Numbered from the stretch's first letter, positions 26,001 to 35,145 are shown. The stretch is 64,000 nt of DNA from Panorpa germanica (GCA_963678705.1 OY783220.1:682001-746000); one strand, 5' to 3'. Notes: generated by a model from the letters alone, not told the origin. Made by a program: numbers and translations.

Positions 26001-29000
26001 GAATACAACAAATATCAGACAGTTTCTTTTGTAAAAACAGACATAACTCATGTGGCCCCTTAAATACAAGATTATCTAAACTATATGTTCTTTATAATAA
26101 ACCATATTGGACAACTCATAAAAAACCGGCACTTTTAACTAGTTTTGATAGATATAATAACTTGAACTTAGAGGTACACAACATTATACCTTTTTTCAAA
26201 TTTCCATTAGAAATAAGCATGACAACAATACATACAGAAATAAATTTGTTCAAGAAGAATGACAGTAAGGAAATAACTTATCAAAAATATATGGAATATA
26301 TAACAAAAGATGATATAAACTGGAGTATATGGTTTACCGATGGTTCATTCGAAAAAAACTCTAAAACTGGAGGAATTGGCATTTTCAATTATAATACAGA
26401 TCAACAGTACAAATACAAACTTAACAACATCACAAATTCTTATAATACAGAAATAACAGCAATTATGAAATTACTAGAAATAATACAAAAAACTGACAAT
26501 AAAAATATATTAATCTTCACAGATTCTCGTAGTGTTTGTGTATCTTTAAATAACAATAAATTCAAAAACAATAATAATAACAAAATATGTTCAATTAAAG
26601 AATATCTTTTAAAAATGGAAAAAAATGATATCAATGTTAAACTTATTTGGATTCCTGGACATGTAGGCATAAAAGGAAACGAAATGGCTGACAAACTGGC
26701 CAAAGAAGCTTGTGTAGATGGGGAAATAATCGAAATAAATTGGTCAATAAATGATTCCAAAAAAATAATTAAAGAAAATTGTATGGCAGAATGGCAGAAT
26801 ATATATAATGAGAAAAGTCAAAGTACTGGAAAATTTTTTTTTGCAGCGAATCAAAAAATTCCAACAACCACATGGTTTAATAAAAATCATTCACGGAGAT
26901 ATATTTCAACAAATTGTCGAATGAAATCTGGGCATTCTAGATGTCCAGCTCATCTATACAAAATAAATATAAAAGACACACCAAATTGTAGATGTGGAGA
27001 AGAAGGGTCTTTGGACCATATAATTCTAGGGTGTCATCTTTTAACATCAAAAATTGATAGACTTTTAAATGATTTATGTAATGTAACACAGTTCCCAGTC
27101 AATATGTCCTGTTTAATGACAAGTGAAGCAACGGCGGAAATATTAACAAACTTTGTGATAGAAAATAATATAGAAGTGTAATTTAAGTTAAAATATTTTA
27201 TTTAGTATGTATTTAATTTTAAGTTTAATTTTTTAAAAGAATCATTTTGTTTTGTATTTATTAGAACAATTATAATTTATATGTAAATTTTTATATAATT
27301 TTACAAATAAAAGCAATGGCAAGAAGGCTGAATAAGCCAAAGCCTAAATAAATAAAAAAAAAACATATATATTTGATATTTCAGGTTCTTTCTCCCGGCG
27401 CCCGTCGCTCCTGGAAATATGCAGTTTTCTCAAGCCTATATATAAAGACTGTCTATAGAGAACCCACGTTCCTAATTTCAACGTTATAGCTTTTTAGATA
27501 CATTGCCCCCAAAAATTCTCGCCGTTACTGAATAAAAATTTGAGTATTCCAGTTATTAGCAAAAATGCACAATTAGTGTCTCAATACATACCCAAAGTTT
27601 AAATTTTATTTATTCAATATTTCTGTCTTTTACAGTCTCAATATCCGCCGCTACTGGAAATTTAGGGTTTTCAATTTTTTCCCTAAATAATCTCTACTGC
27701 GAGCCTACATACCAAAGTTCAACGTTCTAACTCCATTCTAACACTGCCTCCAGAAATTCGTGTCGCTACTGAACTCAAATTTCGGATTTTCATCGAATTA
27801 TAATCTCAATATAGACCCCTACTTTCAGTTTTCTATCTTTCCTATTTCATGAGATATTTGCAAAAGTATTTTTTGGAAAGTTCCAGTTTTACTAGAATTA
27901 CTTCTTCCAGTGAAATTCAGGGAACATTTCAGGGACGTAGAAAGTCTTAGAATTTAATCCTCTACAAAATATCAAAATTTGAAAAACTTTGTAGGTGGCG
28001 ATAAATATCTATGTGTATATATAAACACGCTTCTTATGGGTTTTTCATATAAACAATTTGACATTTATGAACATAGGTTTACCGCTATTAAAAATGCCTA
28101 TTTTATTATGCCGCCTTATGGGCATCTTTAGCATATACGTAATAGATTCATCTATTAAATGCAGTACTGAAAACTAAAAAAAAAAGTTGACTTTGTCCTA
28201 TTACTTTTGAAAAGCATTTATTGTATGTTTCTCATATACATTTACTTCTGCTCTGTTTTTAACTTAATTTTAAGTTAAATAATAATACTTAATTATCTAT
28301 TATTCTACATTATAAAAAAAGGAAATATTTTTGAAATAACCACTTTATTTTTTATAAGAAACAAATTATATTATTTCTAGAGTACAGTTTATGAAGTTTA
28401 CATTTTTTCATAGTTTTATCCCATACTACAATGAGAGAATTATAAATTTGTTTTTAAATTTATAGTGTTTTGCAACTAAAAAAGTTCATAAAGCAACTAC
28501 ACACAAAGTGATACCAATAAAAATACAAAAGTGTTGTGAATAATAATAATAATTTTTCAATTTCAAAAGGTGTTTCACCTGATCGCCTGTATCTGTCTTT
28601 TTCTCTCTGGACGAATGGAAAGAATTTGTTTGATACAAATACGTCACAGCTGATCAATAAAGAAGTCATTACCTGTATCTTTGGGCTGAGATCTTTAAGT
28701 ACTATTTGCATAGCGCTGTACCATAAGTCGAAGTATCATGCATTTATAAAAGACTCAAGTTATAACACAGTAGTAGGTATTCATTTATCAGATAATATGC
28801 CAAAACACCTTATCTAAGTGTTGATGTTTTGATACATTCATTTCTTTTATTATTGAATCCTATTTTATTTACAATCTGTCAAGCTTAAAGGTAAGTGTTC
28901 ATAGTGTTCGCATCATATCCATCGAATGTATCAAATCAAGTACGAAGAAGGAGTGCGCAGCAAATGCTATTTATTTTAGTATTATTTCTAAGGTTACCCG

Positions 29001-29155
29001 AGTCGAAATATTGACCCTATTGACGACCGAAAAGAACTCGTTTCTGGGATATTTTACATAGGATTTTTGCTCCTTCTTTGGCCCTACATGTGGCCAAATG
29101 GTTTTTAGTTATATTGATGCGTTATATTATTCATTACGCGGTGTTGCCGTGCCGA

Positions 29156-29212
<57 letters not shown>

Positions 29213-32200
29213 TACTTTCTAAATAAGTCTTTATATGCATAACGATTAGACAGTGTTTTTTTATATGGATATTGATACATACAATACGTTTTAGTTTGTA
29301 TATCCGGACTACAATGCGTGACGTTATAAATTCGTTGCTAGGCTTTATATCTAGGTGGTGTTGTATAAAGCGATATCTAAGTAACCGCTCGACGTATTTA
29401 AATAATTTTTACGGTAAATGAAAGCAAATTAAATTACAAAAAATTTATAAAATTTAATATTATTTAAGAAAATAAATCCTTTTAATATTAAAAGCGACTT
29501 TATGAAGAATTCCATTTTGTGAATTCAAAATTAAGTAATTAATTATCCCCTTTACTATTCTTGTAAGTTACTGACAATAAACTTACAATAAATAAGTTAC
29601 TTGCTTATACCCTATACATTTTATAGTGCCCATTAAATTAATGAATTGTGTCAAAATTATAGATGCTACGTGAATGAATTTTAAAATTCACAAAAGAAAA
29701 TTGAATTCAAAGTCCTAAGCAACAAGAAACTGCTTTTACCGAAATATTTTTATTAGTAAATAAACAGACTACTTATGATAAGGCGACAATAATTTTTTTC
29801 TCAGAAGTATTATTTTTTTACAATACTGGAGACTTAAAATTACGTGAAAGTATTTTAGGAAGACCTTTTCGAAAGCCTTAATAATATTTAATGTCTTTAA
29901 CTGGAAAATTTCAATGTGTAGTCTTCATAAAAATATAATTAAATCAAAGACAGGTAAAATTATTATGTCGGAATATAATTGGAAAAATGTTTAAATAACC
30001 CTTTGTTTTACAGTATTTGTTTACATTTCATTCAGTTTCAAGGGGTGAGTACTGTTGAACGAGTCCTTTTTGTAACGGCATTAGCACCCAATTGTTAAAA
30101 ATGTTTCAATTAGTTAAAGTAATAAATTAATTGCTATCTCAGTAGCTAGAATAGAAATTAAATCTGACTTATTTTCAGAAGTTTTGGGTAACTGTTGCCA
30201 ATTCTTTAGTAAAACATTGTTGGGTCTAATGCCAGTTTTACACCAGATTGACAGTTGCATAATAGGTTGTGTTGCAAGCAACTGCAATAAATGACAAAAA
30301 AGTTGTAAAAACTGTCTAGTTGGTGTAAACATTGATACAACTTTAAAGATAAACAACTTTTTGTTGCAGTTTTTTGCAACTGTCTATCTGTCTGACTGTC
30401 TAATAGTCTGTTGCCGAAAAACAGAATTGTTGCAACACTTTGCAACGTTGCATAAAACTGCAACTGTCTATTTGGTGTGAAACCGGCATTACCTGCTATC
30501 TTACATTTAGATGTTTTACATATGATAGCATATATTTACACAATGTATTTTTATATACTGCAAATGTTTTATTAACTCATGGATGTAATATATGTGCTGG
30601 ACCAGGCCCATAATAAATGACAACTTCAGGTGAACTACTTGGAAGAACTTTGTTAGTAATTAACAAAGCTAGGTATAACATTCCATAACAATCATGTCTT
30701 AAAATAATGTGGGTTGGTGGAGCATTTTTAAAGGATGTGACTTATTTCCATTCCGAGGCTGACCTTGTATTGAAAGAAAGGGTGGATTGGGATGATTTCG
30801 ATCTATAACAGAAGTAAACATGCATCTCCAGTAGTTACTGTTCTTATGGAAGGGAATTAGAGATTTCATCAAACCTGAAGTGTTCCAGAAGATACAGTTG
30901 GTGAGAGATTTGATGCTTGACGCTGACTGCTGTCTTCGGGTTCGATCCTCGCACCAGATTTTCCGGTTGTTATCAAATTAATTTGATAAAGTACATTCAT
31001 AATTATATACTTATCAGGCTACAGTGTGGTGTACATATATGAGGCAATGACACCACAAAAACTGCCAAAATAGTACAAGGTTGTCTTAAATAAATTAAAT
31101 TAAAAAAAAGAAAATAAAAGATTTGCTGAGGAGTGTTGATTACCAAGCAGTATCAAAGAATAGTTCATATATTTTTTATGAAGGCTCCATATTGCAATTT
31201 TGCAGCCCAGGATATTATTTAATACATCCAATACAGAAGGAGTGCTTTTACATAAATTTTAGTCTCGAACTTTCTAAAAAGAATATTGCTTTTAACTTAA
31301 AAAACTTGTGTAAGTTAAAGTTTTGAAGTTGTAGTGCTGTGGTATAAAATCATAACAACCTATTTCGAATTCGACTCTGTTTATTTATTACTAAGAATAA
31401 TTCCCGAACTAATTCTTGTTAAAATTATAAATTATTTATTATTTTTTAAATTAATTCAAATCTATAATTTTGACAAATTTCGTAATTTTCACTTTCACTA
31501 TATCAAAATGTATACTTCTATCAGAAAGTACTGTATTCAGTACAAAGAATAAATTCTGTTCAATATTTTTCAGATAAACCAATCATTAAGATTTTTGTTC
31601 GACGACAGGGCATTTTATGTGGACACTTTCTTTGTCATTAGTGGACTCATGGTGTACAAGACTTTTAACTTAGTTAAGACTGTGTCCGTATCGTCCATCA
31701 CACGATTGTATTTTCATCGATACATACGATTAACAGCTCCATTTGCTGCAATAATTTTACTGAGAAACAGTGTGCTTCTATATTTCAACAATGCTCCACT
31801 TTGGAGTTTCCACTATGAGGAGCCTTGTAAGAAGAATTGGTGGCCAGCTCTACTATATTTAAACAATTATCTGAGATTAAAGAAAAGAGTAAAGAAATAC
31901 ATATCAGAATTTATTAAAACTTAGAACATATTCATATTTATTGTAACATGGAATTCATTTCAGTGTATTCGTCCATCGTGGTATCTTGCTCCTGATATGC
32001 AGCTCTTTATGTTGTCCCCGTTAGTAATCCTTCCGTTAAGAAAATGGCCGAGAGGTGGACTGTTTTGGATTGTTTTGTGGATCATTGCGTCTATTGCCAT
32101 AAGATTCACACTAGACAAGAGGTGCGTATGAAATTAAACTGAAAGTTTAAATAAATGTAAAATACTGTTTGTAAAGAACTTGTTTTCACTTGTAGGAACG

Positions 32201-33001
32201 AATATACTCCAACTCATGCCAGATTTGGCCCGTGGCTCATAGGTATTCTGCTGGGCTTTTTTATACAACATCGGTCGAAAGAATTAAATCCGGTGCCAAA
32301 AACATTTTATCACTTATCATCACAAAATGATATGGCATAGAATTACTTATATGAATCCTAATTTTACAGATCGTGAATGTAGCTTGTTGGATTATAGCTT
32401 TATTAAGTATGGGTTATATTCAGTTGTTCACGTCAGATAAAACAGTGACCAGGCACATTTGGGCGACCTCTATTTCTTGGATTATCTTCTCATGCCATAG
32501 TGGCTACGGAGGTATAATCCACATTCTTAAGACAATGTATAAAACAAAGTCATACTCAATATGACTGCAACTAGTACCTTTAAACTTATGTTCAAACATG
32601 GATTCTTCTAGGTCCATTCAACTGGTTTCTGTCACTTCCTATTTGGTACACGATAAGCAAAATTTCTTACTGCATGTATTTACTGCATTCTTCTGTACAA
32701 GAACTAATTGTAAAATCATTAAAGCAACCGAGTCATTTGAATTTAATGGAGATAGTGAGTTTTTTACGAAAATTATTATATTCATTTACTGTGCATTTAA
32801 TATTTAAATAATATTATCCAGTTTTACTTTCTTTGCGGAGACGTCTTCTTTATTTCTGCAGCGGCTGTGATGTGGACATTGGCATTTGAAATCCCTATAC
32901 AAAATTTGGAAAAAGTTCTTCTTAAAAAAAATGTAGATAATTTTAGCATGATTTACACAAAATTTATATACTTATATTTCCCAAAATTTTTTAGAAATTA
33001 A
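15188..33001 (+). CDS. NRF-6-like membrane acyltransferase, eleven coding exons
   Basis: Related to C. elegans nrf-6/ndg-4 and Drosophila drop-dead: a secreted-type NRF domain followed by an acyltransferase-3 multi-helix membrane domain. These proteins are linked to lipid and drug handling in epithelia, but the reaction is unproven. Exons: 15188-15428, 17892-18102, 19287-19451, 19779-19855, 28570-28772, 31574-31888, 31964-32121, 32196-32292, 32370-32511, 32612-32754, 32822-33001. Every junction is in phase and yields 643 aa; starting at the second Met (15230) would place the signal peptide 'LFVLFTILAIGTEAF' at the N-terminus and is equally likely. NRF cysteines are in 'NVTCRKQ', 'AFKQCQDI', 'GKYCKLA' and 'GICMPASCTYG'. 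Acyltransferase landmarks: 'ITCIFGLRSLSTICIALYH', 'YVDTFFVISGLMV', 'FHRYIRLTAPFA', 'NWWPALLYLNNYL', 'SWYLAPDMQLF' and 'ISYCMYLLHS'. No lesion seen. The donor of exon 8 (CCG|GTGCCA) is weak. Intron 4 (8.7 kb) carries a full-length LINE. Confidence 0.9.
15489..15702. repeat. Direct repeat unit 1 flanking NRF exon 2
   Basis: About 210 bp sharing long near-identical runs ('CCATCCCGTCACTTTTCTCC', 'TTTACAAGTTTTAGGTTAAA', 'CGTATACGAGGA') with 18311-18520, same orientation. One copy is in intron 1 and the other in intron 2, so they bracket exon 2. It is a dispersed repeat of unknown class. Confidence 0.75.
16535..17240. repeat. Dispersed repeat with embedded (TA)n microsatellite, intron 1
   Basis: 16545-16640 ('AATGTACATATATTTAAGTA...') and 17050-17235 ('AAAAATGTTAAAGTACAGTT...TAATATGTGTACAAATGTTT') match, in the same order, the two halves of 48185-48430 upstream of the second CSP-like gene. 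Between them in this copy lies extra DNA including a pure (TA)n tract at 16973-17034. The + strand copy at 48185 lacks the insert, so either an insertion or a TA expansion separated the halves. Confidence 0.6.
17892..18102 (+). other. NRF exon 2 (NRF-domain core)
   Basis: Completes 'DTWAMEMFDASTKLHSGLMD' across the exon 1/2 junction, the most conserved part of the NRF domain (family pattern W-A-L-x-M-x-D-A-S-x-K-x-x-S-G-L). The donor CA|GTAATT is read by requiring phase 2 to join 'HFYPEIYVLTGICMPASC' of exon 3. It is listed separately because its flanking direct repeats make it a candidate for deletion or exon-skipping. Confidence 0.8.
18199..18270. repeat. 13-bp minisatellite, about 5.5 units
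   Basis: Perfect head-to-tail copies of CACTAAACACTAA lie in intron 2, immediately left of direct-repeat copy 2. It looks vaguely telomere-like but is not the insect TTAGG repeat; see rejected items. Confidence 0.9.
18311..18520. repeat. Direct repeat unit 2 flanking NRF exon 2
   Basis: Second copy of the 15489-15702 repeat, same strand, in intron 2. Differences are scattered substitutions and small indels, so this is an old duplication or two independent insertions. Confidence 0.75.
19595..19690 (-). repeat. tRNA-derived SINE head-like sequence in intron 3
   Basis: The reverse complement contains an A-box-like 'TAGTTCAACAG' followed by 'TTAGAACACTGATCTCTAAC', and about 50 bases on a B-box-like 'GTTCGGTTCGTAAG'. 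This is the spacing of a pol III internal promoter from a tRNA-like head. Both boxes are degenerate and no clear A-rich tail was identified. A decayed SINE fits better than a tRNA gene because the acceptor stem does not pair. Confidence 0.4.
20350..21600. repeat. Old unclassified repeat, left part, interrupted by the LINE
   Basis: Locally higher GC with C-runs (for example 20406-20420, 21430-21500). The segment 20490-20770 is the reverse complement of part of 6376-6600 in UGT intron 3. 'TTCAACTTTCTA' phrases, 'AAATTCAGGGAA' and the end pattern recur in 27690-28000, on the other side of the LINE. No coding signal. Confidence 0.5.
21601..21612. repeat. 5' target-site duplication of the LINE
   Basis: CATATATATTTG directly before the element's CAGT start; the identical 12-mer follows the A-rich tail at 27364-27375. 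Confidence 0.9.
21819..23246 (+). CDS. LINE ORF1: gag-like nucleic-acid-binding protein
   Basis: 475 aa. It binds element RNA and packages it into ribonucleoprotein for retrotransposition (family role). The N-terminal 90 residues are polar and Asn/Lys-rich. The middle (about 95-215) resembles the region before the knuckles in insect gag-like ORF1 proteins. Three zinc knuckles at residues 223-277: CYNCFKFGHAATKC and CKFCGSEDHLRTAC are perfect C-x2-C-x4-H-x4-C; the third (CINCKLNHEATDNEC) is C-x2-C-x3-H-x6-C. The C-terminal 180 residues are Asn/Thr/Lys-rich with a basic 'PKRRREEKK' patch that could be a nuclear-localisation signal. The ATG at 21819 is the first in the frame. No stop or frameshift; separated from ORF2 by 206 bases. 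Confidence 0.9.
   Translation: MDMEVEPPDKNPINKNNSVTNKSIPTDKTSSDITENLNNNSDNVKKIFNNLYNTETKYDSYKVMIVKNNSDGNTFFSSLKLAEIICKISNKSNIIEIKKVGRNRVIVQCANAVLANEITKSTLLKNNGYEAFIPFYWCTKVAIIKGVDIEYSEDTILNNIECPPFKVTRVQRLNRKLRVDGAIKYEPSTTVKLFFEGLAIPAYVYMWRVRRACEPFVQQTIQCYNCFKFGHAATKCRAKVAKCKFCGSEDHLRTACTSPNPTCINCKLNHEATDNECPEKKRQIKIKDLMAQHNLSFYEAKLELTEKNTDYLYSVRTQNSFEALNYNETFPNITNKYNSINIIPTYKPNPLTRRTNTRVNKSNTGNSLQRSYSQPQPTTSTKEPIPKRRREEKKPNNEESDTYLKITNQGKNRKQINQETPDITMENNDNDTCYTSIYNKNNDDKIKNTNKDPNITSQSLRSYKKQISSVQWPNS
23453..27181 (+). CDS. LINE ORF2: endonuclease, reverse transcriptase, RNase H
   Basis: 1242 aa, intact. It nicks the target, copies the RNA by target-primed reverse transcription and degrades the template strand. 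APE-type endonuclease at residues about 1-220: 'QWNCRG', 'LSETFL', 'LAGDFNATN', 'SDHYPIFF' supply the Asn, Glu, Asp and His residues. RT at about 480-740: 'FRPITLLSCMGK', 'FAFRKTRSTQHN', 'IDIEAAYDNV', 'GIPQGSILSPLLFN', and the catalytic YADD at about 667. RNase H at about 957-1090: 'WFTDGS', 'NTEITAIMKL', 'FTDSRS', 'PGHVGIKGNEMADKLAKEA', with D-E-D-D all present. The C-terminal CRCGEEGSLDHIILGC (about 1179) is the usual terminal zinc motif. The RNase H argues against typical Jockey-clade elements, which lack it. The start is the first ATG of the frame. Confidence 0.93.
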   Translation: MINFIQWNCRGVRYIKEELQHMLQKHNIHICILSETFLTKNINFNIKGYFIEREDRIQNTNYNPHGGVAILIHKSIKYKRVMLNNPFNSVEIVGIILTHNETDVICILSIYAKPNHKLSNSNWSQIKQQIDVPVILAGDFNATNLAWDINCPGSQYEGNELLDFIENENLNIINDDKPTRVSNLSTRDSILDLTLVSMTLTQQITSWQVLADSLGSDHYPIFFCLNDYNKDRYRTSEYLTRRNFRKADWEKYSLEIESRISNLSTNGITSNPQDVENKYNQFRDVINNSADIHIPSTRLYNITPNKIKPSWWDTECNKMIAQRKLALTIFNKNMTMANYLNYKKHQAKTRRYFRARKKIEWQNFCENLNPNTTTNIVWNNIRKINNKSYSTKRISDNENLIEEFIKKKFPQNNNLNITTTTIVKDNFLDNNINKNEVKFALNHNKNSSTGFDRINYKMIQNLPDNAINHLTQIYNLSLNTADIPLDWKKHIVVPILKTGKDPNKEESFRPITLLSCMGKTMESIIKNRLEWYLEHHKRLPELQFAFRKTRSTQHNLNILNIDIQRTYSKNHYMIAAFIDIEAAYDNVNLKILKEKVENIGISSKISNWIINYFQNREITVRYNNKLTGPILCNHGIPQGSILSPLLFNIYTEKLTTLSDNNTTVLMYADDMVIYSMGHTQDIAQNRLQSKLRKLDILLKEIKLNISSEKSKIVIFTRHRINCSPKITIRNKNITVTSNTKFLGIFFDTKSTWAKEIAHIINKCQKGLNLMRCIAGYKWGAHPTTLIKIYKAIVRPHIDYSSTMICTANNSRLKKIEIIQNKCLRIILGAMVSTPIQILNYQTNIPPVNIRIQQISDSFFCKNRHNSCGPLNTRLSKLYVLYNKPYWTTHKKPALLTSFDRYNNLNLEVHNIIPFFKFPLEISMTTIHTEINLFKKNDSKEITYQKYMEYITKDDINWSIWFTDGSFEKNSKTGGIGIFNYNTDQQYKYKLNNITNSYNTEITAIMKLLEIIQKTDNKNILIFTDSRSVCVSLNNNKFKNNNNNKICSIKEYLLKMEKNDINVKLIWIPGHVGIKGNEMADKLAKEACVDGEIIEINWSINDSKKIIKENCMAEWQNIYNEKSQSTGKFFFAANQKIPTTTWFNKNHSRRYISTNCRMKSGHSRCPAHLYKINIKDTPNCRCGEEGSLDHIILGCHLLTSKIDRLLNDLCNVTQFPVNMSCLMTSEATAEILTNFVIENNIEV
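27364..28569. other. 3' target duplication, right part of the old repeat, intron 4 remainder
   Basis: 27364-27375 is the 3' target-site duplication. 27376-28010 continues a C-rich repeat with recurrent phrases ('GTCGCTACTGAA', 'CCGTTACTGAA', 'GAAATTCAGGGAACAT') partly shared with 20350-20770. 28011-28569 is AT-rich and ends in the exon 5 acceptor (CAAAAG|GT at 28569/28570). Confidence 0.5.
28773..30228. other. NRF intron 5, left part, with a dispersed repeat and (TA)n tract
   Basis: 28995-29090 ('CGAGTCGAAATATTGACCCT', 'GATTTTTGCTCCTTCTTTGG') is the reverse complement of 63030-63115, and in both places a long (TA)n tract lies on the same side. The TA tract here is 29158-29209. The rest is AT-rich with no gene. 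Confidence 0.6.
30229..30489. mobile_element. MITE with long TIRs (261 bp) in NRF intron 5
   Basis: Left end ATGCCAGTTTTACACCA is inverted at the right end as TGGTGTGAAACCGGCAT. The arms extend roughly 40 bases with internal 'CAACTGTCTAT'/'AGTTGCA' repetition. TA flanks both sides (30227-30228, 30490-30491). No coding capacity; Tc1/mariner-type target (inference). Confidence 0.7.
30880..31120 (+). repeat. Possible tRNA-derived SINE with A-rich tail
   Basis: A B-box-like GGTTCGATCCT at 30939-30949, followed by CGCACCA, resembles the T-arm and 3' acceptor of a tRNA. The A-box expected about 40 bases upstream is not convincing. An A-rich tail (AAATTAAAAAAAAGAAAATAAA) lies at about 31096-31120. 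It could be a SINE or a coincidence. Confidence 0.35.
31121..31573. other. NRF intron 5, right end
   Basis: Short open frames here do not fit between exons 5 and 6, which join directly in phase 0. AT-rich with no other feature. The acceptor is TTTTTCAG at 31573. Confidence 0.5.
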
Positions 33002-34642
33002 AAGAATTTTATAATAATTAGAAACAAATGAATAATTTTTGACAAGTGTGCTACAGCATTGTTCGAAAAATAAGTATTTTTACATTGTTTTTTTATATTT
33101 TACAAATTTATTAATTTCATCATATATCTACGAGCATGTTGGAGTATGTACTTGGATTCATTTTAAATGATAATATAATTTAAGAATTATAATCCATGCC
33201 TTTTTTTTTAAAATTAGTTTAATTTATTTATTTCTTTATCTAAAAACTACAGCGTTTAAATTTCGAAGATAGTTTACATTGTTACTCTTAATTATACTTA
33301 CTAGAAGTTTCTATAGGTTCAAAGGTTCAAACGTCTTAATGTCTTTTGGAAATGAGGTTGGTTTATTATGTCTAAACTGATATGAAAACCGGTGCGTTAA
33401 CGCGGTACATTTTCTAATGTGATAAAGGAAAAAAACGACCATTTTATTAAAAAGGAAGGTGACAAAAGACAAAGTTTTAGTTAGGAACGAATAGAAAACA
33501 AAACAATGGTTTTACATTGATACAATAGATAGCGTTAGTTGGTTTTTTTATTTTTATTAATACTTTACGGGCTTCTTAGGAATACGGTCCTTTTTCGCTC
33601 TTATTACTTCATTTTATTTACATTTTATCTATTTACATTTCGTTATTATTATTACTATGACAAAACCTTAGAAATGTTACCAGTCATATAAAAATTGGAA
33701 TTTAACTAGAAAATATAGCAATATTAATTTTCAAAACTTTTTTTTGCGGTTCCAACTCAGTAAAAGTCAGTGGATTAAAGGTAAAAGAGGTTTAAGGTCA
33801 AAACGATATAAAAAAAGCTTATTTTCAATAATGTTTTTTGACAACACAGTTAGTATATAATTATTTCTATAATTGCTACATGATAAAATATTATTTAAGG
33901 ATTACTTGGTGAAATTTTCATAAATAAATATCAAGAAATGAGGTATTGACAGCAATCTCAGCAAACGTCACAAGGAAAAGAGTGATTGCGGTGTCTCTCA
34001 TAACTCATCACTGGATTATTTGAATTCAAAAAACCAAAATGATTTCATTAGTTGATAAGTTTATGCAAAAAACGATGTCGAGTTTTTTTTAATTTCTTAG
34101 CTTTCTAGCCTATTTTTCAATTTTTTAGCTTTTCAACACTTAGAAATCAAAATATCGATTTTTCATGAAAAAACTCAGAAACTTTGTTGTTTTAAAATAT
34201 TGCCTTAGCATTTATGTAAAGAAAGAGAGTGCAAAATTTCAAAAGGATAGAAAGGACACCGACACTGAAAAAGCTAAGTGTGAAAACAATCATTTAAAAG
34301 TTTCAAAGAAACACGACACCAGAGCGGAAGTGAAGATTTCAATCTACTTCAAATTTTTGCACAATAAACTTAATATGTTTTACATTAATTGAAACCTTAC
34401 GCTCTCCTTAATTCCTCAATGTATTTATACATTGTCATTCAAATACAGTGTTTAACAGTTAATACACAAACAAACAAATCTACGGGAAAACACAATTATG
34501 CACTGTAGCTCATTTTGTTATAAAATAAATGGAAAAGTAAATAAAGGACACTCACACACACAAACACAGACGAGGATCTATACTTACGTGTTCGAATGCA
34601 ACGTTGTATCAAAGTTTCAATTCAATCGAACGATTACGTTTA
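33002..34642. other. NRF 3' flank and intergenic DNA with a SINE 3' tail
   Basis: 33540-33650 contains the reverse complement of 'AAAAAGGACCGTATTCCTAA' and a poly(A)-like tail. The counterpart at 49975-50030 belongs to the 5S-derived SINE described there, so this is a 5'-truncated minus-strand copy. The rest is AT-rich with no gene. Confidence 0.4.
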
Positions 34643-35145
34643 GGCCCTCCGCACACGAGGCGACTGGTTGCAAACCTTAGCCCCGAATCTACCCGAAACG
34701 AATGTCATTACAACTATTGTTAGTGAGAGAACGGGATATGAGATAAAACACGATAAAGACACACGAGTCGGCTGATTGCAAACTAAACGCGAAATGAAGT
34801 TTTCAACGAAAACGAGCAAGAACCATGTCGAGCCGTGTATCGTGAATCTATAGAATTTTTAACAATAGCAAAACAGGGGATTCTATTGTGGTATATTTGA
34901 TTGTATGTATGTACTTAAATACTTTTCGTAAACATCTCTGTTGATGATGTCATCATAAAACCAACAGTGCGCTGCGACCGAGAAATCTAGTCGCGTTTAA
35001 AATCAGTTTAGTTACTTTCGTGCCGTGTGTTTTATCTCACTCGTAAACACTTCATTCTTTTACTAACAATACAGTTGTAATGACATTTGGTTCGGGCAGA
35101 TTCGGGGCTAAGGTTTGCAACCAGTCGCGTCGTGTGCGGAGGGCC
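34643..35145. mobile_element. PIF/Harbinger-like MITE with about 100-bp TIRs (503 bp)
   Basis: Left end GGCCCTCCGCACACGAGGCG is inverted at the right as CGTCGTGTGCGGAGGGCC. The arms continue through 'GGTTGCAAACCTTAGCCCCG' to about 100 bases. Flanks are TTA on both sides (34640-34642, 35146-35148), the 3-bp TWA target used by PIF/Harbinger transposases. A solo end of the same family is at 52386-52470. No ORF. Confidence 0.8.

Larger units (their letters stand above)
21613..27363 (+). mobile_element. Full-length non-LTR retrotransposon (I/Jockey group, with RNase H), 5751 bp
   Basis: A 12-bp perfect duplication CATATATATTTG occurs at 21601-21612 and 27364-27375. The element begins CAGTTTACATCGAG, has a 206-base 5' UTR, ORF1 (21819-23246), a 206-base spacer, ORF2 (23453-27181), and a 3' UTR ending in AAATAAATAAAAAAAAAA. 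Both ORFs are uninterrupted, all catalytic motifs are present and the duplication is exact. The insertion therefore looks recent and the copy possibly still competent (inference). It lies in intron 4 of the NRF-6-like gene in the sense orientation. A gag-like ORF1 with CCHC knuckles plus an ORF2 with a C-terminal RNase H favours the I clade or a relative; the clade is not certain. Confidence 0.93.

Noticed and set aside
24148..26760. Minus-strand open frames inside the LINE
   Set aside because: Shadows of LINE ORF2, which has all catalytic motifs on the + strand.
31123..31326. Open frame considered as an extra NRF exon
   Set aside because: Exons 5 and 6 join directly in phase 0 with correct family order ('SSYNTV' to 'INQSLRFLF'); this stretch has no family resemblance.
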